In this document: positions 32,251 through 42,414 of the stretch, one piece after another
Numbering within the stretch: the stretch's first letter is position 1
Layout: each line of letters opens with the position of its first letter
Assembly (NCBI GenBank): GCA_030407315.1
Contig: JALQPE010000569.1
Location: 1-64,000 of the forward strand
DNA: 64,000 bases
Direction: 5' to 3'
DNA from: Asparagopsis taxiformis
Lineage: Eukaryota; Rhodophyta; Florideophyceae; Bonnemaisoniales; Bonnemaisoniaceae
Translations under genes and position numbers: made by a program
The notes under the pieces: model-generated
Told to the model about the DNA's origin: nothing
The model's input: only the letters and a program-made list of their open reading frames with translations
Databases searched by the model: none

Positions 32251-34185
32251 TTGTGCATCTCTTTGCGAAATATATTGGCGAGAGAATTCTTTCGTCCAGT
32301 GACGAAGAAAGCGCTACTGATCCTGGACGACGGGCTCGATCAAGACGGCCACAAGCTGCCGTTCTATTACCAATTGCTCACGGAAATTCGCGATCTGGAT
32401 GTATTGCCGCTTCAACTGCTCGTATCGTCCAGATCTGAGCAGATTTCAGGCAAAGTCACCGCGATTCAAGTGCTGCCTCGCTCGATTGGTGTGTGTATGG
32501 TACCCGTTTGGATCCAAGTTTACTCTCCAGTTCCGAGCGTCTGGCCTTTACGAATATTCTCGACAAATGCGCCGGATTCCCACTGGCTCTTGCAGTGGCC
32601 GGTAAATTTGTCACAAGCCAGCTCAATCGCAAGAGTCGACCGATCACTGGCCGTTGGCAGCGTTGGGAACATCAGTTGCGCAATGGTATTCAATCTCTTG
32701 GTGCGAAATGCCATTTTCATTCCGGATTGCTCCATTCTGTGTAGTAGTGTTTCGAGAGAATGAAGCATGGATGGTATGAGCAACGTCTCACTCCAGTGCA
32801 AGTGTTTCGCTCCTTATGTATGCTTGACAAGCGCCGATGGTATGACAGAGTGTTTGAGCATGCATGATGTCATGCACGATTTGTGTGTGTGTTACGCGCA
32901 GATGCAGAACGAAATTGCATTGTGGCATGGTAGCCTGGTAGACAGTAACGTTGTCCCCAAAGATGGTTCCGATGAGGCGGAGACTAGCGCTCACGTTGAC
33001 CCAACACATCCATGATGGGAGTTGTTAGTTGACGATAAGTACATGCAGCAGAATGTTGTGCGATACCTCATTGCGGCTGAAAGAATGACAGAAGCTCTAT
33101 CTCTCCGCACAGATTACCGCTGGATACAAACGCTCAACGCTGATGTCAAGTCTGTGCCGTTCGAATTGGTGCTGAGTGACTTAGGTCTAGTTCAGAAGTA
33201 GGTAAAGTCTTTGGAGCAGACGAGTGTTGAAGAAGCTTTCGAGTGATATCGATTCAGTAGTAGAAACTATGGTGTTTTGCACTGTACCATACTGCAAGAA
33301 AAGCAGAGAAGAGATCACATTCCAGTTCCACGGACGACTACATGCTCTGTTAGATACAGATATCATTCAACGAATGATCTGGGGTTTAGAGCGCTTTGTA
33401 GATCACCCTTGGGTAGTGCCGACATCAGGATTGCTACGAAGTGTGGCAAGTGACTTGAGACGTGTTTTGTCTGTGCAACAAGTAGCAGAAAACATGGAGA
33501 TAAGTAGAGATAGTAGGGCATGTTGGGTTGGAACATTCTGTGGACGTATTCCGGTAGCCGACACAGAACCGGAATCATATGCATGTGTTCTGAACGCAGA
33601 TATCCAAATTGCACAACTCGAGGACGATAGAATGACATGCATACAAATTGTCAGCAGAAGACGATGTAGCTTCACTGGCGACAGGGATCGGTAAGCATGC
33701 GCTCGTGTCCGGCTTGCGAATTGAAAGCTGTCCAAATGGTTGCAAAAGATTGTAATTGCAATTACATTGCATCGTCATCACACACCTTTTGTGGTGCACG
33801 CGAATCCGTCTCAACGTTGCACTGATATTGTTGAGTCCTGCGTGGAATCCGGTATCCTGCAAGTTTTTCTATGATGCGTGATGACACTCGCTTCTTCCAT
33901 GTATCATCTCCATGTCGGCAACAAGGCAAAAAAGATGTTGAAACAAGCGCAATCGTGCAGCCAAAAGATTTAGTTTCACATCGCTTCTCGCCTGACAACG
34001 CGGCTATCACATGGTTGACATTCCACTCATTCCGTGGAAATGTCCAGCAGTTTGTCATCCATGGTACGAGGCGTATCATACTGAATACTGTCGAGGGTGG
34101 TTCGAAACCTGATTCCATTTTTTTTCACTCCAAATCTGATCAGCTGCACATTTTCGCTGCTTCGTATCTGACACGTGTTTCCTAA
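32251..34185 (+). pseudogene. decayed NB-ARC-WD40 (STAND/NLR-type) gene
   Basis: Successive fragments in changing frames follow the order of an NB-ARC plus WD40 protein. KALLILDDG (Walker B) lies near 32310, LLVSSR (sensor/RNBS-B-like) near 32420, and CAGFPLALAVAG (GLPL motif) near 32565-32600. MHDVMHDLC (MHD region) lies near 32860-32890, followed by W-x-L-x-x-D-x-x-Y then YLIAAERM..A and YRWIQ (33020-33150). FQFHGRL (33330-33350) and a weak first WD40 repeat (after about 33440) come next. The Walker A region is absent upstream, and several frameshifts and stops break the gene, so I call it a 5'-truncated pseudogene. Introns could account for some frame changes but not for the missing P-loop. 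Intact relatives are NTP-driven signalling switches, in plants and fungi often in immunity or self-recognition. Confidence 0.75.
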
Positions 34186-35243
34186 AGACGATGATCTCCC
34201 CCGGTGCGATTGTGCTCATCTTCTGCCACACTTATCGAACATGCGTACAGCGCGTAATTCCATGTGCAGAACAATTCCACCAAAAGCCCTAGCTGAAAAA
34301 TATGATCTGCGAACATGGATTTCAACAGCTGTGATATGTACCCAATCAGCTTTGACAGCGAATATAAGCGCCTTTCACGACAATTACTATTGGCCAGCGT
34401 TTCAAGAAAAACTCCAAATCTCTCATCATATACCGTCTCGCCTCATGACAAAATCCTTCCGTGAACCTCTTCGTCACGACTCTGACAATGCCACATGCAT
34501 GCATCAAATGTCTTTCAACCCTGTCCTCATCTATGCGATCTCATCCGATTTCTGCTCATCATCGTTGTTGTGTTGTGTTGTGTTGTCGTCCACTAGTAGC
34601 TCGAATCCTCACAATTCAATTCCAAAACAACCCTCGTCGACCTTACGCTTTCTGTGCAAAACCGATCTACGATTTGTCGACCACTAGATTTCCCTCAACC
34701 GTTACCCTAACCGCTAACCCTATGTGTAGAAATCTAGTGACAGAACCATGCGTATACTCTCATATGCCACCTGCAATAAGCACCCAATACACGTTTATCT
34801 TCGAAACTTCTGTAAAGCTTGCCTCCTCTGATCAATTTAAATCTATCTCCCAACATTTTATCTCAGTTGTTCTCATCATATCCTGTCCTTATTGTTTTCA
34901 CCGCCATTGACCAGTACCAATACAAACCCCCTCAACGATTTCGTCGTTCTATACCCTCCATCAAATCGTATTGCATCCAATAGACATTCTGCTACCTTTC
35001 GTATGTGCACTTTCAAGATCCCTGTCATTGCTACCACATCCTGCTGTTGGTCTATCTCCCCACTTACTACAATGACACTTTCAGATTCATTTCATTGCAT
35101 GTTTGTGACGACCAAAAAATCCATTTCCCGTCTGTCTTCAACAAGTCATTCGAAAACACGCAATTCCAAACCATTCTCCCATTTCCCCATCTAGTATGTT
35201 CAAAAACCCTTCTCTTTACCCGCCAGAACGAGACACAAACTTG

Positions 35244-35251
35244 TATAAATA
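35244..35251 (+). promoter_or_regulatory. TATA box, vWA family B copy 2
   Basis: TATAAATA, 73 bases before the ATG at 35317, the same spacing as in copy 1. Confidence 0.75.
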
Positions 35252-35316
35252 CCTCCCATCCAAACCTCTCATCCTCACCTCATCATCCAGCTCCACCGAT
35301 CCACAGCCCATTCACA

Positions 35317-36636
35317 ATGAACTCACCACTCCTTGTTCTGCTTCTGGCACTGTTGTTCGCCGTTTATGCATCTTCCTCAACAGCTGCACAAACACACGAT
35401 GTCGACCTCTCCGATTCCTCTCAAATTCGCCAGCGTGGACGTAGTCCTCGCGGTCTACGTCCCCGTCCTGAATTTACCTGTCCCAATATCTGTCGACGCC
35501 GTCGTCGTCCAGTAGTCCGAGAATGTCGTCGCTTGAAGGACAGATGTGTCGTGATGCCCTGCAGAGGAGTTGGTGAAATAATTGACGGCAAACGCATTCG
35601 TCCGCGTGGTTTCAAATGTGCGGAACCGAGTGTCACCCCAACTCCGACCCGTACCCCAATTCCAACTCTCGACCCTGATGATCCAATTAATGTCGATAAT
35701 GTACCAGTCGGTGAAAAGATCACCGTTGAAGTGAATATTTCCATCCCACTCGGTTCCGGTACCCCAATGGAGGACTTTTATCTTCTCAGTGATGCAACAG
35801 GCTCTATCAGTACTGGAATTGCAACTGTACAGGCCGGTTTCATGGAAGTGATCAATAACCGCTTGGCTGCGTCTACTGATGTAGCCTTCGGTGTTGGCTT
35901 CTATCGTGATGAGGAGGATCCTGGAACAGAAAATGGCTTTGTCAATTTGCAGTCCATCACTACTGACACAACACCCGTCCTAGATGCCATTAGTACGTTG
36001 ACGGCAGCTGGAGGAGGAGACTTTTCAGAGGCGAATCTTGTTGCTCTTTTCCAAGTTGCCACTGATCCCACCATCGGATTCCGCACAGGGGCCCGTAAAA
36101 TCATCGTCTATTTCGGTGATGCACCCGGTCACGAACCTACATGCTTCGATTCTACAGTCCTCACTAGAGACGTTGTCGTTTCAGCTCTGAACGGTGAAGA
36201 TATTACAGTCGTTGCTGCCAGCTTTAGTGGTGGCTTGGATGCTGTGCCAACTGCATTTGGTTGCCCAGCTGGTTCACCACCGGTTGGTGGTGCAGGACAG
36301 GGAACGTTTATCACTGATAGTACTGGTGGAACTCTTGTGGACAGTGCGGATCAAGCTGGGTTGATTGACAGTATTATCGAGGCTGTTGGTACATTGGACC
36401 AGGAAATATCAGCGGATACATCTGATTGTGATGGAAATGTTGGAGTGACATTTGATCCTCCGCTTCCGCTAACGCTTGCTCCGGGAGAATCTGTTATCCT
36501 CAATGAGACGATCATGATTATGGAAGGCGTGTGCGATGAAGATCCAGGATTTAGTTGCACGGTGAATTTCATAGCGAGTGGTGGTCTTCTTGGTGGACAG
36601 ACGATTACGACTACAACTGAGATTGGATGTCCGTGA
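35317..36636 (+). CDS. secreted vWA/integrin-beta-like protein (family B, copy 2)
   Basis: A 439-aa protein, the same length as its inverted partner 17709-19028 and differing by scattered substitutions (for example Q-T-H-D for K-A-H-N after the signal peptide, and E-E-D-P-G-T-E for E-A-D-A-G-T-T in the vWA domain). Architecture is identical: signal peptide 1-23, Arg/Cys-rich segment, Thr-Pro linker, vWA domain with DATGS metal site and YFGDAPGH, and a C-terminal Cys-bearing beta segment. The open frame extends upstream to 35005, but the signal peptide and TATA spacing set the start at 35317. Both copies look intact, so both may be expressed. Secreted adhesion or wall protein is the likely role. 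Confidence 0.85.
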   Translation: MNSPLLVLLLALLFAVYASSSTAAQTHDVDLSDSSQIRQRGRSPRGLRPRPEFTCPNICRRRRRPVVRECRRLKDRCVVMPCRGVGEIIDGKRIRPRGFKCAEPSVTPTPTRTPIPTLDPDDPINVDNVPVGEKITVEVNISIPLGSGTPMEDFYLLSDATGSISTGIATVQAGFMEVINNRLAASTDVAFGVGFYRDEEDPGTENGFVNLQSITTDTTPVLDAISTLTAAGGGDFSEANLVALFQVATDPTIGFRTGARKIIVYFGDAPGHEPTCFDSTVLTRDVVVSALNGEDITVVAASFSGGLDAVPTAFGCPAGSPPVGGAGQGTFITDSTGGTLVDSADQAGLIDSIIEAVGTLDQEISADTSDCDGNVGVTFDPPLPLTLAPGESVILNETIMIMEGVCDEDPGFSCTVNFIASGGLLGGQTITTTTEIGCP

Positions 36637-36637
36637 A

Positions 36638-37175
36638 GAAGAAACAAATTTTCCTGGGGACGATTGATTTGATCCAATCCGACCTCGAGAAGATGGTATT
36701 GTGCTCCAGGATTCCTGAGCGTGGACCTGTTGTAGTACACGTTTGATAAGTAAAACTACTGTCTGTTTCTGTTGTTTATGTTAATCTGGACTTGTCAAAT
36801 TTGATCATTGGATAGGTGTAGAGAGCAAACTGCCTCGGACAAGCCTGCAATGCCAGTCGTCAAACTCCCGAAACTGCAGAGCAAATGGTGGGTTGTCACT
36901 CTACAAATTCATTGGCTACATCTACCTTCAACTTGAAATATTTTTTGCGAACACGGTATGTTTGCCAAGAAAATGGGCGCATTGACCTTGCTGGTGGCAA
37001 CCAATTACGAATTATTTTATCACAGATATAATTAAGAAACCAGTCTAGCTGCTTTTCTTTTGATTGCGATCATGCTTGGAAAGGTGCTTAAACGAATCGT
37101 GTTTCCTCTGACTCGAAAACAAATGTATCAACGACAGTTGCATAAAGAATGGTGCGCAGTGATCCGAAGACCGCC
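36638..37175. other. convergent intergenic region
   Basis: Between the 3' ends of the vWA copy and the first short Cys-rich gene. The beginning (36640-36760) holds no AATAAA. Just before 37176 the minus strand may hold degraded DNA of the missing C-terminus of the short gene. Nothing else is recognisable. Confidence 0.4.
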
Positions 37176-38132
37176 TCACCGGTTACAAAATCCGGTGAAC
37201 CGATTTGATGAAGTGCCCGGTGGACAAACTTCACAAGCGCCATCATCATTCAGACCCATTCCTCTCGGACAGAAGCAATCATCGCCAAAACGGTTCGCCA
37301 TCATACCTTCCGGGCATTCTTCGCAAGGTTCCACACCCTCTGTCCTTGAAAATGTATTCCCCCGACACCTTCGACATCTGCCGTTCACTTCTCCATACCC
37401 AGGCGAACAAGTTTCACATTCCAAACCTTGTAAATCGCGTGCCGTGCATTGCACACACGATCCATTCACATCTTTCATCCCGACAGGACATCGACATTCA
37501 TCCACAAAACCCCTGGAACTCAACGACGACGCAATCGTGATCCTCCCCGCATCGCAAACGCATCTGAACCCATTCGGCGAGCGACCACCCGGCGCGCACT
37601 GTCGGCACGACCCGCTGGCATACATATTGCCCTCCAACAGCCCCGGCGGACACACGCATCTCGTCCGATCCGCGTTGGCAACCGACCCGCGCGCGCACGG
37701 AAAACACGCTGTGGCGCTGTAGACAGAGCTGATCGTTCCTCGTCGGCATTTTCTGCACCGATTGCGTCGCGCATCGTACCCGAAACCAGGCGCGCATTTC
37801 GGACAACCGCTTCGACAGGACGATGTGCACTCTGCAGATCCGCGGTTGAGCGCGGCTGAATTTCGCGGGCAGTGTTCGCATCTCGCCATGCCGAATTGGC
37901 TGGAGAAACGACCAATGGGACATAGGAGACAGAATGTCGCGCCGTCGAAATGAATTGCAGTTCCTGGAGGACACGGAACACATTCCTCGCGATTTTCTGA
38001 CATGGTGCCGGCTGGGCAGGTTACACATGTCCCGTTCACCGTCGCACTACCTCGTGGGCATCGGCGTTGTGAGTGGGCTGTGCGCATGAGCTGGAATAGG
38101 ACCAGTATCAAGGTGAAAGTTATAGGCTTCAT
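37176..38132 (-). CDS. secreted Cys-rich repeat protein, short subfamily (copy S1, shortened C-terminus)
   Basis: A 318-aa protein. The signal peptide (1-21, starting MKPITFTL and ending THSQ-like AHSQ) is followed by repeated C-P-x-G-T-x...C-x-x-C modules of the ephrin-receptor-like/GCC2-GCC3 Cys-rich type. Landmarks shared with S2 (41344-42414) and S3 (58856-59920) are MKDVNGSC, C.GNT.S, CEECPEG and GMN.DG.CEVC. It ends at ...RFTGFCNR, whereas S2 and S3 continue for about 35 more residues with two further Cys pairs, so S1 is truncated by an early stop. No membrane anchor is present. It is divergently arranged with long copy L1 (38988-40733). The start follows the signal peptide; the longer frame begins at 38171. 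Probably an extracellular binding or structural protein. Confidence 0.83.
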   Translation of the reverse strand: MKPITFTLILVLFQLMRTAHSQRRCPRGSATVNGTCVTCPAGTMSENREECVPCPPGTAIHFDGATFCLLCPIGRFSSQFGMARCEHCPRNSAALNRGSAECTSSCRSGCPKCAPGFGYDARRNRCRKCRRGTISSVYSATACFPCARGSVANADRTRCVCPPGLLEGNMYASGSCRQCAPGGRSPNGFRCVCDAGRITIASSLSSRGFVDECRCPVGMKDVNGSCVQCTARDLQGLECETCSPGYGEVNGRCRRCRGNTFSRTEGVEPCEECPEGMMANRFGDDCFCPRGMGLNDDGACEVCPPGTSSNRFTGFCNR

Positions 38133-38987
38133 GATGCGTTGATCGGTTTTGTTGCCGCAGTTGTCGATCATTGATCGTCGTGTTTTGAGGCTGACGGTCT
38201 CGTGGGGAAGTCATATACAGAGCTGGATTAGGTTGGTGGCATGTGCTGAGACAAAACCATGTCAAGTGTTTGCAGGTCAGGATGCAAACAGGGTGGAGTC
38301 ATGCTTATCATGGACACCACTCGGAGGGAAGCAGTTGGGCAGAAATATAGTGCCATGCGGAATATACGGGTTGGATTTTGATATTCCAACGGGCACTCGT
38401 TGTAAAACATCATCTTATTGGATGAAGCAGACGGCCATTGCGAGTTCTCGTACGCTGTGGTGATAATGATCATTGTGCTTCACTGGTTGGACTTGAGATG
38501 ACCTCATAGAGCTCGTACGTCACCCCAATCAGACATGAAATGATCTGAAATTCATTTCTGTACTACATGAGATCGTTGTGCGTGACAATGCAGAATGGTC
38601 ATCAAAAAATATGGAGCACTTTCCAGGAGCAATGATGACGTTAATATTTGTAACAGAAGCAAACTTGTAATCAGACTCGATTACGAGTTCGCATCCAACC
38701 TCCAGTGGCAGCATGGTAGACTATTCGACATGACTTTGCATTCCAAAACTTGTTACAATGCCTTTCTATCGTTATACCTCCTTTCGGGAGAGACATGGCT
38801 GTTAACAGTCGATTGTTGACCAACGCATGATCATTCTTATATCTCCTTCAACACTCCTATATAAACATGCGAACAACTAGAGCCATGGTTTAAGACCAAC
38901 CATTGACAAATAGAACAGTGCACGTACCACACTCTTGGGTATCGCACAGTTTCGACCCTATCAATGGCCCATTCCTCACCTGTCCTA
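38133..38987. promoter_or_regulatory. bidirectional promoter region of pair S1/L1
   Basis: An 855-base gap between divergent genes. A TATA box for L1 lies at 38858-38865 (TATATAAA) and a weak TATATGA for S1 on the minus strand near 38211-38217, about 80 bases from its ATG. No gene is supported inside. CGTGACAATGCA near 38580 recurs near 42600 in the next divergent gap. Confidence 0.55.
38858..38865 (+). promoter_or_regulatory. TATA box of L1
   Basis: TATATAAA in CTCCTATATAAACATG, 123-130 bases before the ATG at 38988. Confidence 0.65.
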
Positions 38988-40733
38988 ATGAAACCAAATT
39001 ATTCATCTCACCGATCGGATACAATCCTCTTCAACATCTTCATTTGCCTGCTCTTTACCGCTTCAACTTTCGCTCAGCAGTGTCAACCCGGTACATTTCG
39101 AGATGGAACATCCTGCTCTCCGTGCCCAATTGGAACATGGCAAAATGGAGTCGATTCTTCATCTTGCCAACCATGTCCATCTGGTCAAACGACCCTAGGC
39201 AGAGGTGGGCAAAATCGGGACGTTTGTACCGTTTGTCCGATCGATACGTACATGTCTGCAGCCGGTTGCCGACCTTGTCCATCTGGCTCAAATTCTCGAC
39301 GTGGTTCAACTTCTATTTCCGACTGTATTTCATGTAGACCTGGTACGAGGCTTCGTGACAATCGTCGAGGATGTGAGCCATGTCGAGAAGGGCAGTTCAG
39401 TACGGACGCACTAAATTTCTTCACAGCTCGGCGTGGTTCCACGGGCTGTGATGTCTGTCCCTCCAATTCAATATCGCCTCGTCGGTCTGCAAGCGCCGAC
39501 GCATGTAAACCAGTGGTCTGTCCTCCTGGAATGCAACATGATGGAAGAGGCGGTTGTGTAGAATGTACCGAAGGGTTTTTCAAACCAGACAGGTCGTCTG
39601 ATAGATGTACTGCATGCCCATCGGGCACGTTTACCGAAAGAGGAGCCGTTGAATGTACTCCATGCCCACCCGGGTTCTTTAACAGCCAGAACTTCCAGGA
39701 TCCGTGTGATCGATGTATTCGAGGTACGACATCGCGAGGTGTAGGATCCAATGTATGCCGAAGAAGAAGAGGCCCCTGTCCAATTGATGCTATCGAAACT
39801 GCTGATGGCGCGTGTGTGAGATGTCAACCCAGTGAACGGATCAACCTTGAAACCGGTCTCTGCGAAACATGTCCCCCAGATACACTGGCAGTCGCTGCAA
39901 ATGCCACGGAATGTACCAGGGGTCCTCCCGGAATGAGAGTTGGATTCGAAACTTTCAATTGCCCTCCTGGCAGAAGTCGTGCCGCAAACGGGAGATGTGT
40001 ATCTTGTCGGCCTGGAACCGCCAGCATTGACGGGAGGGAATGTCGACAATGCGGTGGGGATTGGGTCGCAGTTGAAATTGGCGCTACAAGATGTTATCAA
40101 TGCCCTGATGGATTGATCGCCTCGGAAGATAACACGAGGTGCATCCCATGTCCTGAGGGAACAGCACTAGATATTGGTGCAAGTCGTATGGAGGGAAGAT
40201 TTCTTGAGATGCCAATAGATAGGTGTCATAACGTGCAAACGGGCTGTCCTAACGGATACAGTCGCTCCAGATTTCGCTCTGCTCCGGTCTGCGTACCAGA
40301 GATATGTCGACCCGACTCGCCGGCCAATGCGAATTGTAGAATGTGTGAAACGGGATATGAGCCGTCTGGAAGTATTTCACTATGTCGCCGATGCACGAAC
40401 AGAATGGTAAGCGATGGATTGCGTTGTCGTTCATGTCCAAGAGGACTGGCACCAGATCGCCCGCAGGAAAAGTGTATATGTGGAGAAGGTAGGGGAATCA
40501 GAAATGGACGTTGCAGGCCTTGTCCGCCTGGTACGTTTAGTGCTTGGGATGATGATGTTTGTATACCGTGTCCAGCTGGCACTTTTGCGGCGAGAAGATT
40601 GAGCTCTAGTTGTGAAAATTGTCCCATTGATATGTTCTCTGATAGACCTGGTGCGAGTAGATGTGAGCCATGCCCTGGCGGTACTTTTACGTACGGTGAG
40701 CGCGAGACAAAGTGCCTGGAATTTATCCGTTAG
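38988..40733 (+). CDS. secreted Cys-rich repeat protein, long subfamily (copy L1)
   Basis: A 581-aa protein with a signal peptide of about 30 residues (MKPNY..., ending STFAQ), then about a dozen C-x-P-G-T-F...C-x-x-C modules of the ephrin-receptor-like/GCC2-GCC3 type. Family landmarks are the start C.PGTFR(D/N)GTSCSPCPIGTWQ, a mid-protein VCRRRRG.CPIDAIE...DGACVRC, and the end GTFTYGE.E.KCLEF. It has no transmembrane segment. The RRRR before G marks a possible furin-like cleavage point present in all four long genes. The frame is open from 38964, but the paralogues support 38988. It is divergent from S1. AATAAA lies 69 bases after the stop. Likely an extracellular or wall protein; receptor-type domains alone do not prove receptor function. 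Confidence 0.85.
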   Translation: MKPNYSSHRSDTILFNIFICLLFTASTFAQQCQPGTFRDGTSCSPCPIGTWQNGVDSSSCQPCPSGQTTLGRGGQNRDVCTVCPIDTYMSAAGCRPCPSGSNSRRGSTSISDCISCRPGTRLRDNRRGCEPCREGQFSTDALNFFTARRGSTGCDVCPSNSISPRRSASADACKPVVCPPGMQHDGRGGCVECTEGFFKPDRSSDRCTACPSGTFTERGAVECTPCPPGFFNSQNFQDPCDRCIRGTTSRGVGSNVCRRRRGPCPIDAIETADGACVRCQPSERINLETGLCETCPPDTLAVAANATECTRGPPGMRVGFETFNCPPGRSRAANGRCVSCRPGTASIDGRECRQCGGDWVAVEIGATRCYQCPDGLIASEDNTRCIPCPEGTALDIGASRMEGRFLEMPIDRCHNVQTGCPNGYSRSRFRSAPVCVPEICRPDSPANANCRMCETGYEPSGSISLCRRCTNRMVSDGLRCRSCPRGLAPDRPQEKCICGEGRGIRNGRCRPCPPGTFSAWDDDVCIPCPAGTFAARRLSSSCENCPIDMFSDRPGASRCEPCPGGTFTYGERETKCLEFIR

Positions 40734-40801
40734 AACTGCTGGACACTATAGATATGTTAATTTTGATTCTATAAAGATGTATCGTCTTCACACATCCACA
40801 T

Positions 40802-40807
40802 AATAAA
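40802..40807 (+). terminator. polyadenylation signal of L1
   Basis: AATAAA, 69 bases downstream of the TAG ending at 40733. Confidence 0.55.
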
Positions 40808-41091
40808 ATGATATCCTTGTTGGACTAATATACTCTGTGACGCTTTGGAAATGGTACACGCATATCTCCATCCATCCGCCCCCCGAAGATATCTCTGGAA
40901 ACTCATCCCTGCAATCATTGCAATGCAATCTCCGCCTCGAATTGTTACCTGTAACTGAACTTCAGAGCAAAGTGCATCAAGAAAACACCCGTGTGATTAA
41001 GGGGTAGCTTTGAATGTCGACACAGTGAGGGCGATACTGTCCAACGAGATGAATTCCAGGGTTTATTAATCTGAAAAATCCACATTTTATC

Positions 41092-41164
41092 AGCATCGTG
41101 GCGCAGTGGTTAGCGTGCTGGGCCCATAACCCAGCGGTCCTGAGATCGAAACTCAGCGATGCTA
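41092..41164 (+). tRNA. tRNA-Met (CAU), elongator type
   Basis: A full cloverleaf is visible. Acceptor arms are AGCATCG and CGATGCT. The anticodon stem CTGGG/CCCAG has loop CCCATAA (anticodon CAT), and the T-arm CTGAG/CTCAG has loop ATCGAAA. The discriminator is A. CCA is not encoded, and a run of eight T follows at 41165, fitting RNA polymerase III termination. There is no intron. It sits between the first two divergent Cys-rich gene pairs. Confidence 0.95.
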
Positions 41165-41343
41165 TTTTTTTTCGATTAGTTGTACAGCACATGAGAAGTA
41201 TCACGCTCCGCGGATTGTGAGTGGTCTTTTAATTTTCAAATGCTTCCCGTTATCACTTCACGGATATCAATCCCCCAGAGACTCGAGATGTGAAAGTTCC
41301 TTTCGATCGTAATGTGCATGAAAGCAAGCCCATATCGTTTTGT

Positions 41344-42414
41344 TTACGCTGTGACGCAACGCGTATTACTGCTATTCGGCCTTTGCCCAAACGGACAACT
41401 TTGACATCCAGTACTACCGGGTTGGCTGCTGATCCCATTTCTACCGCAGCGCGAGCAAGTTCCAGTTGATCGCCTCGACGCGAACCCTGGCTGGCAAAGT
41501 TCGCATTCACCATCTTCGTTCATCCCACTCCCTCCTGGACATACACAATCCGATCTGAACTGATTTGGCACGAGTCCATCCGGACATTCCTCACATGCTT
41601 CCATGCTCCGAGCTCTTGAAATTGTATTGCCGGTGCAAGGTTCGCATCTACCGTTCACAACGCCCGCTCCAGAACCACAGAGATTACATTGAAATCTTCT
41701 GATATCTCTCATGGTGCACTCTTCACATGATCCGTTGACATCTTTCATACCCAGTGGACATGAACACTGCGACAAGAATGGGCGACTAAACCCACTTCCA
41801 GACAGTTGAGGAGTTCGACCAGCATCGCACACACATGTGAAACCATCTGGCGAACTGGCTCCCACTATGCATCTCCTGCACGACCCGCTTGGCAGTTTGT
41901 CGAAACCATTGAGCAATCCAGGTGGGCAAATACATTTCGTTTGATCTTCATTCGGCACTGATTCGGAACCACACGGGAAGCACGGCGTGCTACTATGGAA
42001 AAAGCTGATGGTTCCAGGAGCACATCTTCGACACTCATTCAGCTCGGCGTCATATCCGAAACCAGGCGCACATTGCGGGCATCCACTTCGACATGATGAT
42101 ACACATTCTGCAGATCCTTCGTTGAGCGCCGCTGAGTTTTGTGGGCAATCTTCACATCGTTGCATGCCAAACTTGTTCGTGAAACGACCGACTGGACACA
42201 GACGGCAAGTCGTTGCACGAGGCGATGATGTAACGGTTCCTGGTGGACATGGTAGACATTGGTCATCTTGTTGAAATGTACCCGGTGGACAATCGACGCA
42301 TACCGTGCCGTTCACGGGTATCATCCCCCGGCTACATCGAAGTGCACGCTGCGAATAGCCAGTGTGGATGTATTGGAGAAGAAGGAATGTGAGAATAAGT
42401 TTGGTGGGCTTCAT
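41344..42414 (-). CDS. secreted Cys-rich repeat protein, short subfamily (copy S2)
   Basis: A 356-aa protein. The signal peptide (1-22, MKPTKLILTFLLLQ..., ending GYSQ) is followed by C-P-P-G-T-F-type Cys-rich modules over the full length. Landmarks are SCRSGCPQCAPGFGYD near 125, MKDVNGSC, GVVNGRC, CEECPDG and GMNEDGECE. The last 35 residues (C.RCG...PGSTGCQSCPFG, ending RCVTA) are shared with S3 and lost from S1. No membrane anchor or catalytic domain is present. It is divergent from L2 (43338-45059). The ATG at 42414 starts the signal peptide; the frame extends to 42465. The modules resemble the ephrin-receptor-like/TNFR-like Cys-rich type, which points to extracellular protein binding. Confidence 0.85.
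   Translation of the reverse strand: MKPTKLILTFLLLQYIHTGYSQRALRCSRGMIPVNGTVCVDCPPGTFQQDDQCLPCPPGTVTSSPRATTCRLCPVGRFTNKFGMQRCEDCPQNSAALNEGSAECVSSCRSGCPQCAPGFGYDAELNECRRCAPGTISFFHSSTPCFPCGSESVPNEDQTKCICPPGLLNGFDKLPSGSCRRCIVGASSPDGFTCVCDAGRTPQLSGSGFSRPFLSQCSCPLGMKDVNGSCEECTMRDIRRFQCNLCGSGAGVVNGRCEPCTGNTISRARSMEACEECPDGLVPNQFRSDCVCPGGSGMNEDGECELCQPGFASRRSTGTCSRCGRNGISSQPGSTGCQSCPFGQRPNSSNTRCVTA

Larger units (their letters stand above)
34440..36637. repeat. inverted duplication unit, right copy (vWA family B)
   Basis: Reverse-complement partner of 17705-19900. The upstream part (34440-35243) aligns with interruptions, for example around GAATCTAGTGACAGAACCATG (34731 onwards) and GAGCTACTAGT; the gene part aligns almost without gaps. 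Confidence 0.9.

Noticed and set aside
34690..34722. CCCTAAC-type words resembling telomeric repeat
   Set aside because: Only two or three imperfect units; the inverted partner near 19630-19655 has diverged without them, so they are probably chance within the duplicated unit.
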